Origin: Xiphydria camelus
Lineage: Eukaryota; Arthropoda; Insecta; Hymenoptera; Xiphydriidae
Length of the DNA stretch: 64,000 nt
Assembly: GCA_963678675.1 (NCBI GenBank)
Contig: OY783195.1
Coordinates: 4,226,001 to 4,290,000 of the forward strand
Reading direction: 5' to 3'
Positions 11,494 to 22,136 of this stretch are shown in pieces. Within the stretch, counting starts at the first letter, position 1, and each line of letters opens with the position of its first letter. The position numbers were made by a program, and so were the translations under genes. The notes beneath the pieces are model-generated. The model was not told where the DNA came from, did no database searches, and saw nothing but the letters and a program-made list of their open reading frames with translations.

Positions 11494-12108
11494 TATATGC
11501 GTAGAATCTAATAGAAAAAATTGAATCGTTAAAACCACGGATTCGAACCGCTTGTTCCGGGGCCGGGTGGAGAGGGGACGAATTAAATATCTCATAAAGA
11601 TAAACAAATGATATGTCTCGGCCCGTGTCCGATAATCGGAGAATTAACCGGAGCACCTGCCCCCGAGGAGGGGCGGGAAGTCGAACGGACGCGAGGAGCG
11701 CGCCCACCTCTTTGAGGTAATTTAGATACCGAAAGGAACGACCGTGCTTCGTCGTCGTCGTCGTCGTGCGGCGAAACTTTAGGTACCCGAACGACCCTTG
11801 TTCCCCGATAAAGCGAACATGCAATTATTGTTCGTCTCCTTTCCCCAGGCGTATAATGGCCGCGCCAGGGCGCCGTGCGGGGGGAGTAAATAATAATTGG
11901 GAAAATGGCACGCGGGAAGCACGATCGAATTCGCCGATTGCGGCCGACGCGACGGTGCAGTTCGCAGCGACGATCGAGCGGGGCGCGTTCGTTCGCTATC
12001 GCGTAAGGAGGAGGATGGGTGGTGGGAAGTGTTCGATTTAAAGAGGAGAGATGCGATTATGCGCTTGACGATAGATCAGAGAGCCTTTTTACTCTCCAGG
12101 GCGATTAA
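11494..12108. other. Unique DNA
   Basis: A short CGT-type trinucleotide run (cgtcgtcgtcgtcgtcg) lies at 11750-11767. A tRNA-like gattcgaacc at 11545 has no matching stems. Nothing else recognised. Confidence 0.4.
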
Positions 12109-12112
12109 CCAA

Positions 12113-12757
12113 CCCTTAGACACGTGCGCGAAATATTGCACTCCTGTGCGTAAGTCGGATCTCGCAGATCCGCTAAAAATTATAATATAAATTATATTGC
12201 CTACAGTTATGAAATGTAATATTTTCTTTAGCGAAGTTAATAATGTTAGATATAATACATGCTTTTTCATATTGTATTGAGAGTATATTTTATCATCGGA
12301 AAATTAAAATAAACGTAAATCAATCACATTTACTCGCCAGGAAAGAAACTTCAATCACTGTTATCTCATTATCAATGAACTTTTAGTCAACATCGATATA
12401 AGACTTTGTTGCAGATAGAAATGTAATCTTCAAAAAAGTATTATACGAACATGAGCCAGGAACTCATAGGTAATGAGATATCAGTGATTTAACTTTCTTT
12501 CCTGACGAGTAAGTTTAGCGTCATGATATTTATTATCGGACTCGCGCTACAAATTATAATATAAACTATATTTTGGTTGTAAAATGTTATCTTTTCTCAG
12601 CGAAGAAAATGATGCTTATACATGCTTTTTCATATAGCACTAAACATGTTTATCATCGGAAAATTAAAATAAACGTAAATCAATCGACCCTTAATTACGA
12701 GTTACAGTATTTCTACTTACTGCCGGGTCCCGTAAGCCCGATTTATTTGTCTAAGGG
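12113..12757. mobile_element. piggyBac-like non-autonomous element with internal duplication
   Basis: Termini are CCCTTAGACA (12113) and TGTCTAAGGG (ending 12757). The right end is followed by TTAA, the piggyBac target site; the left end is preceded by CCAA, which would be a degraded TTAA. Inside, two related segments (12172-12320 and 12546-12685; both hold AAATTATAATATAAA, CATGCTTTTTCATAT and ATCATCGGAAAATTAAAATAAACGTAAATCAATC) flank palindrome A1. No transposase coding. Confidence 0.6.
12331..12520. repeat. Family A palindromic MITE (copy A1)
   Basis: TACTCGCCAGGAAAGAAACTTCAATCACTGTTATCTCATTA at the left is mirrored by TAATGAGATATCAGTGATTTAACTTTCTTTCCTGACGAGTAAGTTTAGC at the right. Same sequence as A2 (35.04 kb) and A3 (50.38 kb). 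Confidence 0.85.
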
Positions 12758-13183
12758 TTAAAATAAAATTTCACGCCAATCAATCGATCGATCAAACTCC
12801 TCGCGTCTCCCCTTCGACTTTCCCTCGTCGCTTTTCGAAATCGGGTCCAATTTTCCTTTTTCGCCCGCTCATCGATCCCCGAGACCACAGCCCCTCGGCA
12901 TTGCGGCACGTCGCGCACGCTGCGGCATTCTCGCGCGAAAAAAAAAGTAAATGACGCCGCGCGCCCGATTCGCGCTTTCGCGGCGGCCACCGCCGCGTCT
13001 GCCGCGATGCGACCGAGTGCAGCACGATCCGCGTCGCGATGGTCTCTGGCGTCAAGACGCGGTCGTTCATTAGGAACTCATAAGATGATCGCGAACGGAA
13101 AAAAAAGCGAACGGATTGCGACAAGCCGAGGGTGAACCCTAACCCTAGAGCCTGCTAATCAAATGACACGCATCGGTAGACTT

Positions 13184-13566
13184 CAGGGTTGTCCAACATG
13201 CGAACGGGCGAATATTTCAAGCCGCGGCCGCTAAAAATCGCGAAAAAAAAAAAACGGACACCCGGTCGAATGCGGACCTTGAGAGGGATTTGTTTGTACA
13301 GAAAAAGCCGCCCGCGATTTTTAAACGATCGCCTGTCATTTTTTTCTCGCCCTTTTCCACAAAAGTGCACCCGATAATTTTTGGTCCATTTTCGAAATTT
13401 GCGCCTTCTTCGTCGACGAATATCGTTCGCCTCGCAATTCATCGATCGAGTCACGCGGCACGGTCTTTCGGCGTTTCGAGGCGCGTTTTTTCGAATTTCC
13501 CCGTCGAATTTTTTTGATCAATCGAGCCATGTGTTCGCTCGGCAGGGCGTGGTTTGCTCACCCCTG
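13184..13566. mobile_element. hAT-like non-autonomous transposon
   Basis: Left end CAGGGTTGTCCAACATGCG and right end read backwards CAGGGGTGAGCAAACCACG follow the CAGGGNTGNNCAA pattern of many hAT ends. The 8 bp before (gtagactt) and after (gtggacga) agree at five positions, compatible with a decayed 8-bp duplication. Interior is CpG-rich without coding sense. Confidence 0.6.
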
Positions 13567-13574
13567 GTGGACGA

Positions 13575-14646
13575 GGATAGGCTGATCGGGGGGCTGGCAA
13601 ACGAGATTACTCTGATCCCGAATCCAACAAACTCAGCCTGATACCCGCTAACCGCGGCTCTCGTACTCGAATAATCCAATAGTTTCGCACGGACGCGCGG
13701 TGGCTCGCGTCCGGCGGCGCTCATCGGTACCGCCGAGTACACATACTCCGCGGTAAGCTCATCGGGGCTTACGTACGGTTATCTAACGAATTAGTTTGCC
13801 CGGTTCGGAAGACCGAGAAATGTGCGTTGAAACCGATCCGCGGATCGGATATTTCAATTTTCCTCGTCGCGGATGGCGTGGGAAACGAAGAAATGAAACG
13901 CCGGTGGGACGAACGTAGGTCGCGTCGCTGGATTCGCCGTCAAATCTAACGGAGACATCCGATATTCGGCGCTTAGGGCGAAAGAGACTCCCCGAGGTTT
14001 AGGACCATCGAGTCGCAGGATCTCGTTAACCCTTCACCTCAGGAAACACTCGTTTGTGTTTATTTTTGCCTTAAAATCATACGTGGCCTTTCTACGTGTT
14101 CATTGATCCCTGCGGTGCGATCGTCGAGCTTTCAGATCCGTCGCATTTCCGGGGACATCGCACTACGGCGCGTTCCGACCGATTGCAGATCCGTTGGCGA
14201 GTGAAAAGTGACACCCTCGCGGAAAGATTAGCCCCCCCCCCCCGTGCGAGGAAGGAAAACAGAACACGCGTTTTCGTTTACCAGATTAGGTCGGACCCTT
14301 TTAATGGTTCACGTTTCAATCAATGCTTCGGCTGTCGCCGGCGCGTGTACAAAAGCGGGCAGCGCCGGTCCCCCGCTCGCAGTTTATCCAATGTCGTTGT
14401 CCGGTGACTCTGGCAGGACTCTCGTCGGTGCGAGGACTGCGCGCAGTCGAATTTTTCGGAGCGGTTCAGGGTTTATCGGTGTGATTTCTCGTTTAGAAAT
14501 CGAAGAAACCACCGGGCGAGAGCGTCGACGCGATTTCGTTAACGAGATGAAGAAGTTCTCGAAGATCGCGCGCGGCCGGAGATGTTGATCGCGAAAATTC
14601 GACTATTTCTGTGAGTATTCGTATACCCAGAACTCTATTGTACACA
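13575..14646. other. Unique DNA
   Basis: 12 consecutive C at 14232-14243. Open frames at 14096-14588 overlap in two registers and show no domain. Confidence 0.4.
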
Positions 14647-14868
14647 CACCGAGAAAACAGTTTGTTTGTAATTACTAAATATTTGTGCGAATATTGCGAA
14701 ATCGGGCCAAGCAAATATTCGTTAATTATTACAATAATTATTTGGCACAATTATGTCCTTCGAGGAAACCATTTGAATTAAACGAGCATTTCAACAATTA
14801 GCGTACCTAGATTTTCTTGTCATAACGAAATATTTATTTCGTCGTGTAATAAATTGTTTTCCCGGCGC
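14647..14868. repeat. Family D MITE (copy D3)
   Basis: CACCGAGAAAACAGTTTGTTTGTAATTACTAAATATTTGTGCGAATATTGCGAAAT at the left; reverse-related ACGAAATATTTATTTCG...AATAAATTGTTTTCCCGGCG at the right. Confidence 0.75.
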
Positions 14869-14869
14869 A

Positions 14870-15058
14870 GTTGGAAATTCTGCGTTGGAGTCGATTTACA
14901 TACCAATTTTTGTATGTTAAAATTAATGAATTCTTCGTGTTAATGTAACATTTTTTGTATTAATTTTAACACGAAAAATGTCGGATCATGATACGAATAA
15001 TCGATCATTCTTCAACATACAAATATGAGTGAACTAATTCTGGCATAAAATTTCCAAC
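14870..15058. repeat. Element W, AT-rich palindrome
   Basis: Outer arms GTTGGAAATTCTGCG / (reverse) GTTGGAAATTTTATGC; inner arms GTTAAAATTAAT and ATTAATTTTAAC. Begins one base after D3 ends. Confidence 0.55.
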
Positions 15059-15404
15059 ACGTGTACTTGCTTTGCGCAATCCGGAATCCTCTCGATAACT
15101 CGCGCCAATCGCTATCGAATTACCTCTCCCGCCGTTCCCACGCGTTCCATTCCCATTCCCGTCCCATTGTCCCGCGTGTGTTTTTCGTGTAGTGGGTATA
15201 TCGAATGCATCCTACCCCTCTGCGGTCGCGGCTCGATAACGCAATGCTTGTCGATGGAGACTTTACGGGGCTTTCGAAGTGTATCGGGGTCCGGTGTCGC
15301 CCTCAAAATTTCGAGCGATCGCGAACGACACCGAGCTTTACAAAATGCCACCCCCGATTGAATTTAAATTGAGGGAACCCTTCGTAAGAATAATATTCGA
15401 TGCG
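15059..15404. other. Unique DNA
   Basis: No repeat or coding signal recognised. Confidence 0.35.
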
Positions 15405-15850
15405 ATCGATGCGGTATAAGACGAGAGTAGAAAAATCTGAATTAATATTTATCAATATTTTTTTCTCACATCTCGAGCGTTACATCTAAATTTCTTCTTG
15501 CACAAAATTATAGCCGTGCATAATAAGGGAAGTTGTACGAATTTTTTTAAATGCCTCGAAAAATGTTGAAATGAAAATCATAGTCAGAAATGCTCCCACC
15601 CTCATTCGACTCGCAGAAATACCGCTTATAAGACGAGAGCGGAGAGATCTGAATTAATTTTTATCGATATTTTCTTCTCGCATCTCGAGCCTTAAATTTC
15701 TTCTTGCACAAAATTACTATAGCTGTACAGAATGAGAAAAGTTGCAAGGATTTCTCAAAACGCTTCGAAAAATGTTGAAAAGAACATCAGTAAAAAATTC
15801 TCGCACCCCCATTCGACTCGCAGAAATCCCGCTTGCAAGTCGAGATCTTC
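15405..15850. repeat. About 210-bp tandem repeat, two units plus a third start
   Basis: AAGACGAGAG...ATCTGAATTAAT...ATTTCTTCTTGCACAAAATTA...CTCGAAAAATGTTGAAA...ATTCGACTCGCAGAAATACCGCTTATAAG (from about 15411) repeats from about 15626; a third copy begins GCTTGCAAGTCGAGATC at 15831. Spacing 212 then 207 bp. Confidence 0.75.
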
Positions 15851-15889
15851 AGGTGTCAGGTACCACTGTCTCTCATTATCCAGCACTTA

Positions 15890-16130
15890 TTTTGACTTCG
15901 ATTTCGCGCGAAAAAAAAAAGAAGAAGCCCGCGTCCCGCTCTCCGCGCGTACTTACGTACCTACATATACATATACGGGGTACCTGTAGCGCGCCCAGGC
16001 GACGCGTCCGCGTGTGGGCGCACGCTCGAGCAAAAGCAGAGAGGCGGACACCAACCGCGCCGCTATCCGCGACAGTGATCGGCGGGAGGCTGCGCGGCGA
16101 GTACCGCGCGGTGCAGAATGGGAGAGAGGT

Positions 16131-16183
<53 letters not shown>

Positions 16184-16330
16184 ATCGCGTCGCGCATACA
16201 GTCACTCGCCCCGAGAGAAGTACCGAGAGGGCGAAGCCGTAAACCACGCGAGAGGCCGCGAGATTCCAGCGAATCGTGAGCGAGTCATCGGGATATCGCG
16301 AAGCGGAGCAGGTAGCAGGTAGAGAGGTCG
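15890..16330 (+). promoter_or_regulatory. Candidate GA-rich core promoter region
   Basis: A 48-bp uninterrupted GA tract (16135-16182) is followed within 20 bp by an initiator-like tcactcg (tacagtcactcgcc, 16198-16211) and purine-rich, AUG-poor sequence resembling insect 5' leaders. Donor-like GCAG|GTAGCA and GCAG|GTAGAG lie at 16310-16325. GA tracts bind GAGA factor and mark insect promoters. No transcript evidence; could be just a microsatellite. Confidence 0.25.
16135..16182. repeat. (GA)24 microsatellite
   Basis: Perfect dinucleotide run; the opposite strand yields the Ser-Leu repeat seen in a spurious minus-strand frame at 15876-16466. Confidence 0.95.
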
Positions 16331-16613
16331 TGCCTCTTGCAGCTTCTGTTCTCCTCGACACCTTCCGAGAACCAGCGAGATAACGCGGTCGGTGACAAGT
16401 GCGAAGCCGTCTAACTCCCGGCAACGCCGGCAGGACGGGCACCGCGAGACGGTGGCTTCGAAACACCTTCGGTGTCTTTATCGAGCGCTGAGTCGGCGGG
16501 GGCAGCTACCTCGGCGACGAGGTGGAAGGGCTGCTTCGAGAGGGAGACGGGAGAGCGGAGTTCTCCGCTTCTCGAGGCTTTGTGGGGAGGCTTTTGGTAG
16601 CCCCGCGTACCAA

Positions 16614-17040
16614 AAGAAAAAAAGTGTGATTAAAGTACGACGAGAGTCTGGGAAAAATTTCACCAAAAGTAGTACAGCTGGGGATTGTATTTCAGATTGT
16701 CAGCCGGGCAATTTGTTCATATCGGCTGAAAAGTAAATTTTACTCGACTTATCTGTACCTTATCCGTTGCACGGATTCTCCGTTATAAAACTATGACTCT
16801 TGTTCGGTTTTAGAATACAGTTCATTAGTAATAATTTTAGAATTTAATAAAATCGAAGTAATATCAACCGGCAAGAACAGACATCGATCACAGCATAATT
16901 AACCTCGTACGAACAACTGAACTCCAATTGACGAGCGCATCGTTCACCGACTGAAAGTCTGGGTATACTGTCCGTAGGCATACTTCTTTGGTTCACCTTT
17001 TCCCAGACTTTCGTCACACTTTAGCTACACTTTTTTCTTT
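16614..17040. repeat. Element V, 427-bp inverted-repeat element
   Basis: AAAGAAAAAAAGTGTGATTAAAGTACGACGAGAGTCTGGGAAAAATTTCACC (16614-16665) is matched in reverse at 16989-17040 (GGTTCACCTTTTCCCAGACTTTCGTCACACTTTAGC...TTCTTT) at roughly 80 percent identity. The single-copy interior is about 320 bp. Confidence 0.65.
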
Positions 17041-17672
17041 AACGCGAGGGCGAGAGGAGTGCCGACGCGTTCCTTTTCTTCCTTCGGTTTCGACGCGAGT
17101 AGTCGTTCCCCGTCGAGAATGCAAAACGAAACGAGCTCGGAACGCTTGCGACGTCTCAATCGCGCGAGAGCCAAGTCGCTGGACGCGCCACCTCGCACGG
17201 GGATGCCGTGGAGCGAATAAGACGCGACGTCGAGGATTTGGAGGGCGCCTCGAAAAAGGGAAGGCGGAGAAAGAAGGGAGGCGAACGTGGTGTGGCCCGA
17301 GAGAGGGCGAGCAGATCGGTGTCCGCTTCTGGGATTCCTCCTGCGCTCTTTGCGGAGCGGGACAGGATGAACGGGCGGGTACAAGACCCTGGTATGCGGC
17401 GATATCGACTCATTACCATCCCGGGTGCAGGGAGCAGGGTGCGACTTCGCATCCATTAGGATAATTGCTCCTCCGAGTCGCTCTCTTTCCTCTTCCTCTC
17501 TTCTCCGACGTCTCGCGCATCTCGATGTCCTGTACACACAACCACGCTTTACCCGAAGACTGTTTTGTGCGAGTCTCGTAGCGATTTTTCGTGATAATTC
17601 ATCGTTCGACACCGTCAGAGCGAAGCTGTGAACTTTTCTCGATTTTCTGATGAGATCGAGTATCGAATTTTA
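17041..17672. other. Unique GC-rich DNA
   Basis: Both strands are open for more than 400 bp (16988-17464 plus, 17025-17612 minus), with Arg-rich, low-information translations. No domain or splice pattern supports a gene. Confidence 0.4.
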
Positions 17673-17918
17673 CACGAGAGAAATAATTGCTGGCGTTGAA
17701 AAAATACGTCTCGAATGGAGGAACACATGACCTTAAACATTTTTGAGAATAGGTACAGATTTAGGTCGAAGAATATAAATATATTCTTGATTTGAGAGTT
17801 GTAACAAGAAATTCTTTCTGCGCGAGAAAAACAATTACTCGAGTCTGTCAAATAGTTTCTCACCCAAAGAAAACATGGCCTGTGATCCTGGAATTATATC
17901 ATGTTCTCTTCATTGAAG
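17673..17918. repeat. Family E MITE (copy E1), 3' part lost at D4
   Basis: CACGAGAGAAATAATTGCTGGCGTTGAAAAAATA, then TATTCTTGATTTGAGAG...AAGAAATTCTTTCTGCGCGAGAAAAACAATTACTCGAG. The usual right end (TTGGCATCAGCAATTATTTCTCTCAGTG) is missing beyond D4. Confidence 0.7.
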
Positions 17919-18147
17919 CACCGAGAAAACAGTTTATTCGCAGTTGATAAATGTTTGCTCGAATGTGGCGAAATAAAAATTTTAGGTATTAGAGACAATT
18001 GAATCCTTCGAAGCAACCATTTGAATGAAACAAAGATTTTAATAATTAACATATAGGTATTTTCTCGTCCTAACGAAATACATATTTCTCTTTCCCCTTG
18101 TTTGAAAATACATTTATTAACTACAAATAAACTATTTTCTCTCAGTC
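17919..18147. repeat. Family D MITE (copy D4)
   Basis: CACCGAGAAAACAGTTTATTCGCAGTTGATAAATG at the left and ACAAATAAACTATTTTCTCTCAGT at the right; internal TCCTTCGAAGCAACCATTTGAATGAAA is the D-family centre. Confidence 0.8.
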
Positions 18148-19120
18148 TAGACTAATCCCCAAAACTCTACCAATTTACGAAGCACGCGAATATGATTTCC
18201 GATTCGTACATCAACGGCGTACAAAAGAAATCGAGCGATGAAATTTAGTCCGCAGACGGCCACGATACTTATCGAGTCCATCGCCTCCTAATCCCCTCCA
18301 CGAATCAACCGATCGGCAAGATTTCCTTCGTTCGAACCACAGCAGCGGCATCGAATCGTTCGACGTTTCGAATATCAACGAACACCGCCTCCTCCATTCG
18401 ATCTTACGGCAGAGCCGCGGTGTGTACAGAGGTGCGAGCCTTAATGCCCGGCCGCGCGCGCGCGCTATCTCCCTCGCCGGGGTACAATATAGCCGGGCCG
18501 TCGCGATAAATCGACTTTCTCCACTTTTCCGTATCTCCCACGGACGAGATACCCCGACGACCGCGCGGCCGCCCCCGGGTCCGTATAGAACGATTCCATT
18601 AGATAATTAATTTTCCCCTTAATGAGTCCGCGAGACATATGTTAATGTGGAGTAGGATATTTACATTTACGGTAGCCGCCCGAACGAAACCCGCCGTCTT
18701 ACACCGATACGCACCGCGTTCTCCGCGAGAGTGTGTACACGGCGAGGACGCCGCCGCGAGGAGACGCGCCCGAGCGGATATACGTCGTACGGACTCCTCC
18801 CGGGAGAAGTCCTGCGTTCTCGCGAGATCCGCTCGGCGAGAGAAAGAGGGACTTCGGGGTGGGAGAGAGCGCCGCGGAGAGAGGTCCACCAATCTCCCGG
18901 CCGGCGAGGGGCCAACACACCCGATAAATGCAGGTTTTGGGATCGTCGCTCGCGCTCCTTTTTTCTCCCCGCGATGTTTCTCCGGGACACGGGAGCTGGA
19001 GCGCGCGTCGGGATTTCGGTCGAATTTCGGCGGGACGAGTTCGTCGTGGTGCTCGGGTTGAGTGGGTCTCCGTTCGGAGGTTGAGGGTGGCTGCTGCAGC
19101 GGTGAGAGGCGGTTGGAATT
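18148..19120. other. Unique GC-rich DNA
   Basis: Open frames on both strands (18599-19267 minus; 18639-19061 plus) are GC-driven. An AT-rich homeodomain-site-like patch (ttagataattaattttccccttaatgag) lies at 18599-18626. Confidence 0.35.
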
Positions 19121-19337
19121 ACGCGGAGAAAATTGAACGGCAACGATTACCAGCCAGAATAGTAAATATGCGACTGGTTTGACGATATTGTGATGAATGA
19201 TTTGCAGAATAGTGATCATATCACTGTTCGAACGGTGATCATTACTATGCCGCAGATTATTCGACACGATATCGTCGAGATGCTCTCATCTATTTACTAT
19301 TCTAGCTGGTAATCCTTACTATTTCATTCTCTCCGTG
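19121..19337. repeat. Family B palindromic MITE (copy B1)
   Basis: GGAGAAAATTGAACGGCAACGATTACCAGCCAGAATAGTAAAT at the left; ATTTACTATTCTAGCTGGTAATCCTTACTATTTCATTCTCTCCGTG at the right; centre GTGATCATATCACTGTTCGAACGGTGATCATTACTATG. Second copy at 63717-63919. Confidence 0.8.
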
Positions 19338-19339
19338 TA

Positions 19340-19536
19340 CACTTTATGAAAAATATATATGAAACTCAATACATCTGTATATAAAGCTTTTATTCAATAC
19401 GTCGATATGAAAATTAATATACTCCGTTATGAAATATATTAATTTTCATAATTACGGAGTATATTAATTTTCGTAATCACGAATTGGAAAAGAGCTTTGC
19501 ACAAAGGTATATTGAAAATACAAATATTTTTCACGG
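19340..19536. repeat. Family L MITE (copy L1)
   Basis: CACTTTATGAAAAATATATATGAAAC...AAAGCTTTTATTCAATACGTCGATATGAAAATTAATATACTCCGTTAT, mirrored on the right (ATAATTACGGAGTATATTAATTTTCGTAATCACGAATTGGAAAAGAGCTTT...ATTTTTCACGGTG). It starts directly after B1 with one shared TA. Second copy at 58196-58402. Confidence 0.75.
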
Positions 19537-19538
19537 TG

Positions 19539-20449
19539 TTGTTTTATGGAGCAGTTGCATTAACTCTATTGGATATTTACACATAGAGACGTTGAGCTGA
19601 ATTAAAAATCTTAATTGCGCAGATTTATCGATAACATGCCGTTCCATTGACACGGTTACTAAAAAAAAATAAGACCAGTGCTGCAGTTTAATCGTAACGA
19701 CACCTATACACACGCTATCCGGGTGTACCATCCACGCTTATCGCGTGAGCTCGTTATGATTCCCTTTTATTTTTATGTTAAAAACTTTCGGAGACGTCCG
19801 CCGAGTTATTCTTCGAGATTGTCCCCGTTTAGAGACTCATTTTTGGTATAATTAGCGCAATCGCGTTCGTGAATCGCGGCTACGGTGAAAAAAGACGCCG
19901 CAAACGCATCCCCGCGCGTTTCACGTGCCGCGGTGTGGCGACGTCGGAGTCTACCACGACGGAAGAGCGCCCGCGCGCGCGGCGGGTACATCCTCACGCG
20001 TGTCCGGTATCCTGTGGGTACGCTCGACGAAGAGAGTCGCGCCGGTCGTGTCGAATGCCCCCATAGATCACCACCGACACCTTGCGGGGTCAGAAAGAGA
20101 GAGAAAGACCGGACTAGTTCGGTAGGCGTGTATATATGTACGTACGACATACGTGTAGCATGCGTGTCTCGTACCAGTGCCGCCACGGCACCTGTTGACT
20201 TCTAACTCGCCCGCTTGATTAACGACTCTCCTTCCTAAATCACGCGGGCTCGCGACTTCTTACCTCGGCTAGACTGGAGAACGAGTTTGTCGTTGACTGG
20301 GATAGTTGAGGACCCCCGAAAAAAATTCATTTCTTGTAACAAAATACTTTGAATGGTTGATATATCAAGTGGAGCATCGGTGCGGTTATTAATAGTTCCG
20401 CGTAACAGAAATGATGGGAAAAATGGAGTCAGACTGCGAAAACCGAATA
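19539..20449. other. Unique DNA
   Basis: A CpG-rich centre (19870-20200) with open frames on both strands but no domain; nothing else recognised. Confidence 0.35.
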
Positions 20450-20989
20450 TACCGAGAGAAATAGTAATGTTTGTGTCGACTAATTATTTTTTGAATTAAG
20501 AATATATATGATCTGAAAAATTGTTAGGAATGCGGATTTTTGGTCGAAAAATATATATTCTTGATCGAAGGATATAGCTTCGTTGGGACGAGAAATTCTT
20601 TCTGCGCGAAAAAAATAATTACCCGTGCCTGTCAAATATTTTCTTGCACGAAGAAAACCATGCACCGAGAAAACAGTTTGTGTGTAATTGATAAAGGTTT
20701 GTTTGAATATGCCGAAATAAACATTTTATTGAATCAAGTAAATATTCGTTTACGACATTTATTTGGCACAATTAGATCCTTCGAGATAACCGTTTGAATG
20801 AAATAAACATTTGAGTAATTAACACATATTTTCTTATTCTAACGAAATATTTATTTCGCCATATTTAAAACTAAATTTATCAACTGTTAATAAACTGTTC
20901 CCTCGGTGTGGCTTGATCGTAGAATTATATCATGATTTTTTTTGATTGAAGAAAATATTCGTTTGGCATCAGCAATTATTTCTTTCAGT
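20450..20989. repeat. Family E MITE (copy E2), interrupted by D5
   Basis: Left part 20450-20662 (ACCGAGAGAAATAG...GGTCGAAAAATATATATTCTTGATC...CGTTGGGACGAGAAATTCTTTCTGCGCGAAAA...GAAGAAAACCATG) continues at 20909 (TGGCTTGATCGTAGAATTATATCATG...TTGGCATCAGCAATTATTTCTTTCAG). Confidence 0.8.
20663..20908. repeat. Family D MITE (copy D5), nested in E2
   Basis: CACCGAGAAAACAGTTTGTGTGTAATTGATAAAGGTTTG...AACTGTTAATAAACTGTTCCCTCGGTG. TG precedes and follows. The E consensus reads ACCATGGCTTGATCC across the junction, so the insertion and the 2-bp duplication are directly visible. Confidence 0.9.
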
Positions 20990-21836
20990 TCCTTTACTCC
21001 TCCGAGTTCCCGTCTCCCTCTCACCCTCTTTCAACGACTGCAAGCCGAGCCGAAAGCCGCGCGAAGGAAGGAAGCGAGGCGGGAAAGGAGCAGCCGTGCA
21101 ATTACGCACCGGCGATCGCCCCGATGCCACGCGATAAAACCGCTCGCGATTTCTCGCCGATTCGTCGCCTATAAATATTCGCTCCGCGTGCATATATATA
21201 TATATATGTATAATGAATATTTATCCATGACCGCGCGTGGGTTATCGGCGGCAGACGCGAGCCGGGACGGATTTCGCTGATTCGAAAGTGTCGTCGCGGA
21301 TCATCGCGGGCAGCGCCTTTTTAAAATGCTCTCGCGTGACTTTTTGTTTTCGTAGCGAGTCGCACGCACGCGTCCGAAGCGCGCACGGTCAACCACCTCA
21401 CGGGGGTTTCGACGGGGTGAGACTAACGATGGCCACTAAGGCGAGACGCGATAATAGAACGCGACGCTAACGCGATCAAACGTAACGGCGAGTTAGTCAC
21501 TCGTCGACTCGAATCACTTGAAAAGCCCCTTAGTTAGCATCGGGTAATTAAAGACCGATGATGCAGCGGTTTAGCTCCTTCCGATCCGATAAAGGCTCGC
21601 CTTCGCCTCCTTTCTGCACGTTTCACGCGGCTCCCGGACTGCGGGCGTGCATCGGGAGGTCGTGAGGTACTCTGCACCCATTTCGACGGTCGTGCTTCAT
21701 TTTTTCCTGATTTATGTAAATCTTAAATTACAGGAATTGCAAAACATTTGATAACCTTCATTCTTGGCTGTACTAAATAATTTATTATACTTAATTTATA
21801 CTTTAATAGAAATAACTGGGAAAATGAATATTTCTA
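20990..21836. other. Unique DNA
   Basis: CpG-rich block with a short TA run (21194-21206). No element or exon recognised. Confidence 0.35.
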
Positions 21837-22131
21837 CACTGACAATAGGATAAACAATTGCTAGTCGCGACAAAATATTTCTTAAATCAAGACTGTAATG
21901 ATCTTAAGTATTTTCACGAATGTAGATTCTTGGCCGAAGAAAATAATATTATATTCTTGATTGAAGAGTACCTTCGTTGGGACAAGACATTCTTCCTGCG
22001 CGAAGAAAACAACTACTCGAGCCTATTGAATATTTATTCGCGCGAGTAAAACCATTGCTCGGTCCTGGAACTATGTTATATATTTGATTCAAGGAAACAT
22101 TTTTTTGGAACCAGCAATTATTCCTCTCAGT
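21837..22131. repeat. Family E MITE (copy E3)
   Basis: CACTGACAATAGGATAAACAATTGCTAGTCGCGAC...TTGGCCGAAGAAAATAATATTATATTCTTGATTGAAGAGTACCTTCGTTGGGAC...TTTTTTTGGAACCAGCAATTATTCCTCTCAGTA. Confidence 0.8.
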
Positions 22132-22136
22132 ATGTG

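Noticed and set aside
11535..11610. gattcgaacc (reverse of a tRNA T-loop) near 11545
   Set aside because: Flanking bases do not form a T stem, acceptor stem or anticodon arm.
13134..13150. aaccctaaccctag as telomere-type repeat
   Set aside because: Only two units; insect telomeres usually use TTAGG, and it lies mid-scaffold next to a transposon.
16135..16182. GA array considered as CRISPR or other ordered array
   Set aside because: Pure dinucleotide run with no spacers.
15876..16466. 196-codon minus-strand frame with Ser-Leu repeat
   Set aside because: The repeat is the antisense reading of the GA microsatellite; the rest is stop-poor GC-rich DNA.
16988..17612. Long frames on both strands over the same DNA
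   Set aside because: Both strands open together is typical of high CpG content; no domain, start context or splice sites favour either.
18599..19267. 222-codon minus-strand frame, the longest in the window
   Set aside because: Extends into repeat B1 (19121-19337), is Arg/Pro/Ser-rich and opposed by plus-strand frames; no family recognised.
21430..21470. ATG frame reading MATKARRDNRTRR, superficially like a basic first exon
   Set aside because: Ends in a stop without a usable donor and lacks the family's Asn-Gly-Lys-Ser ending.
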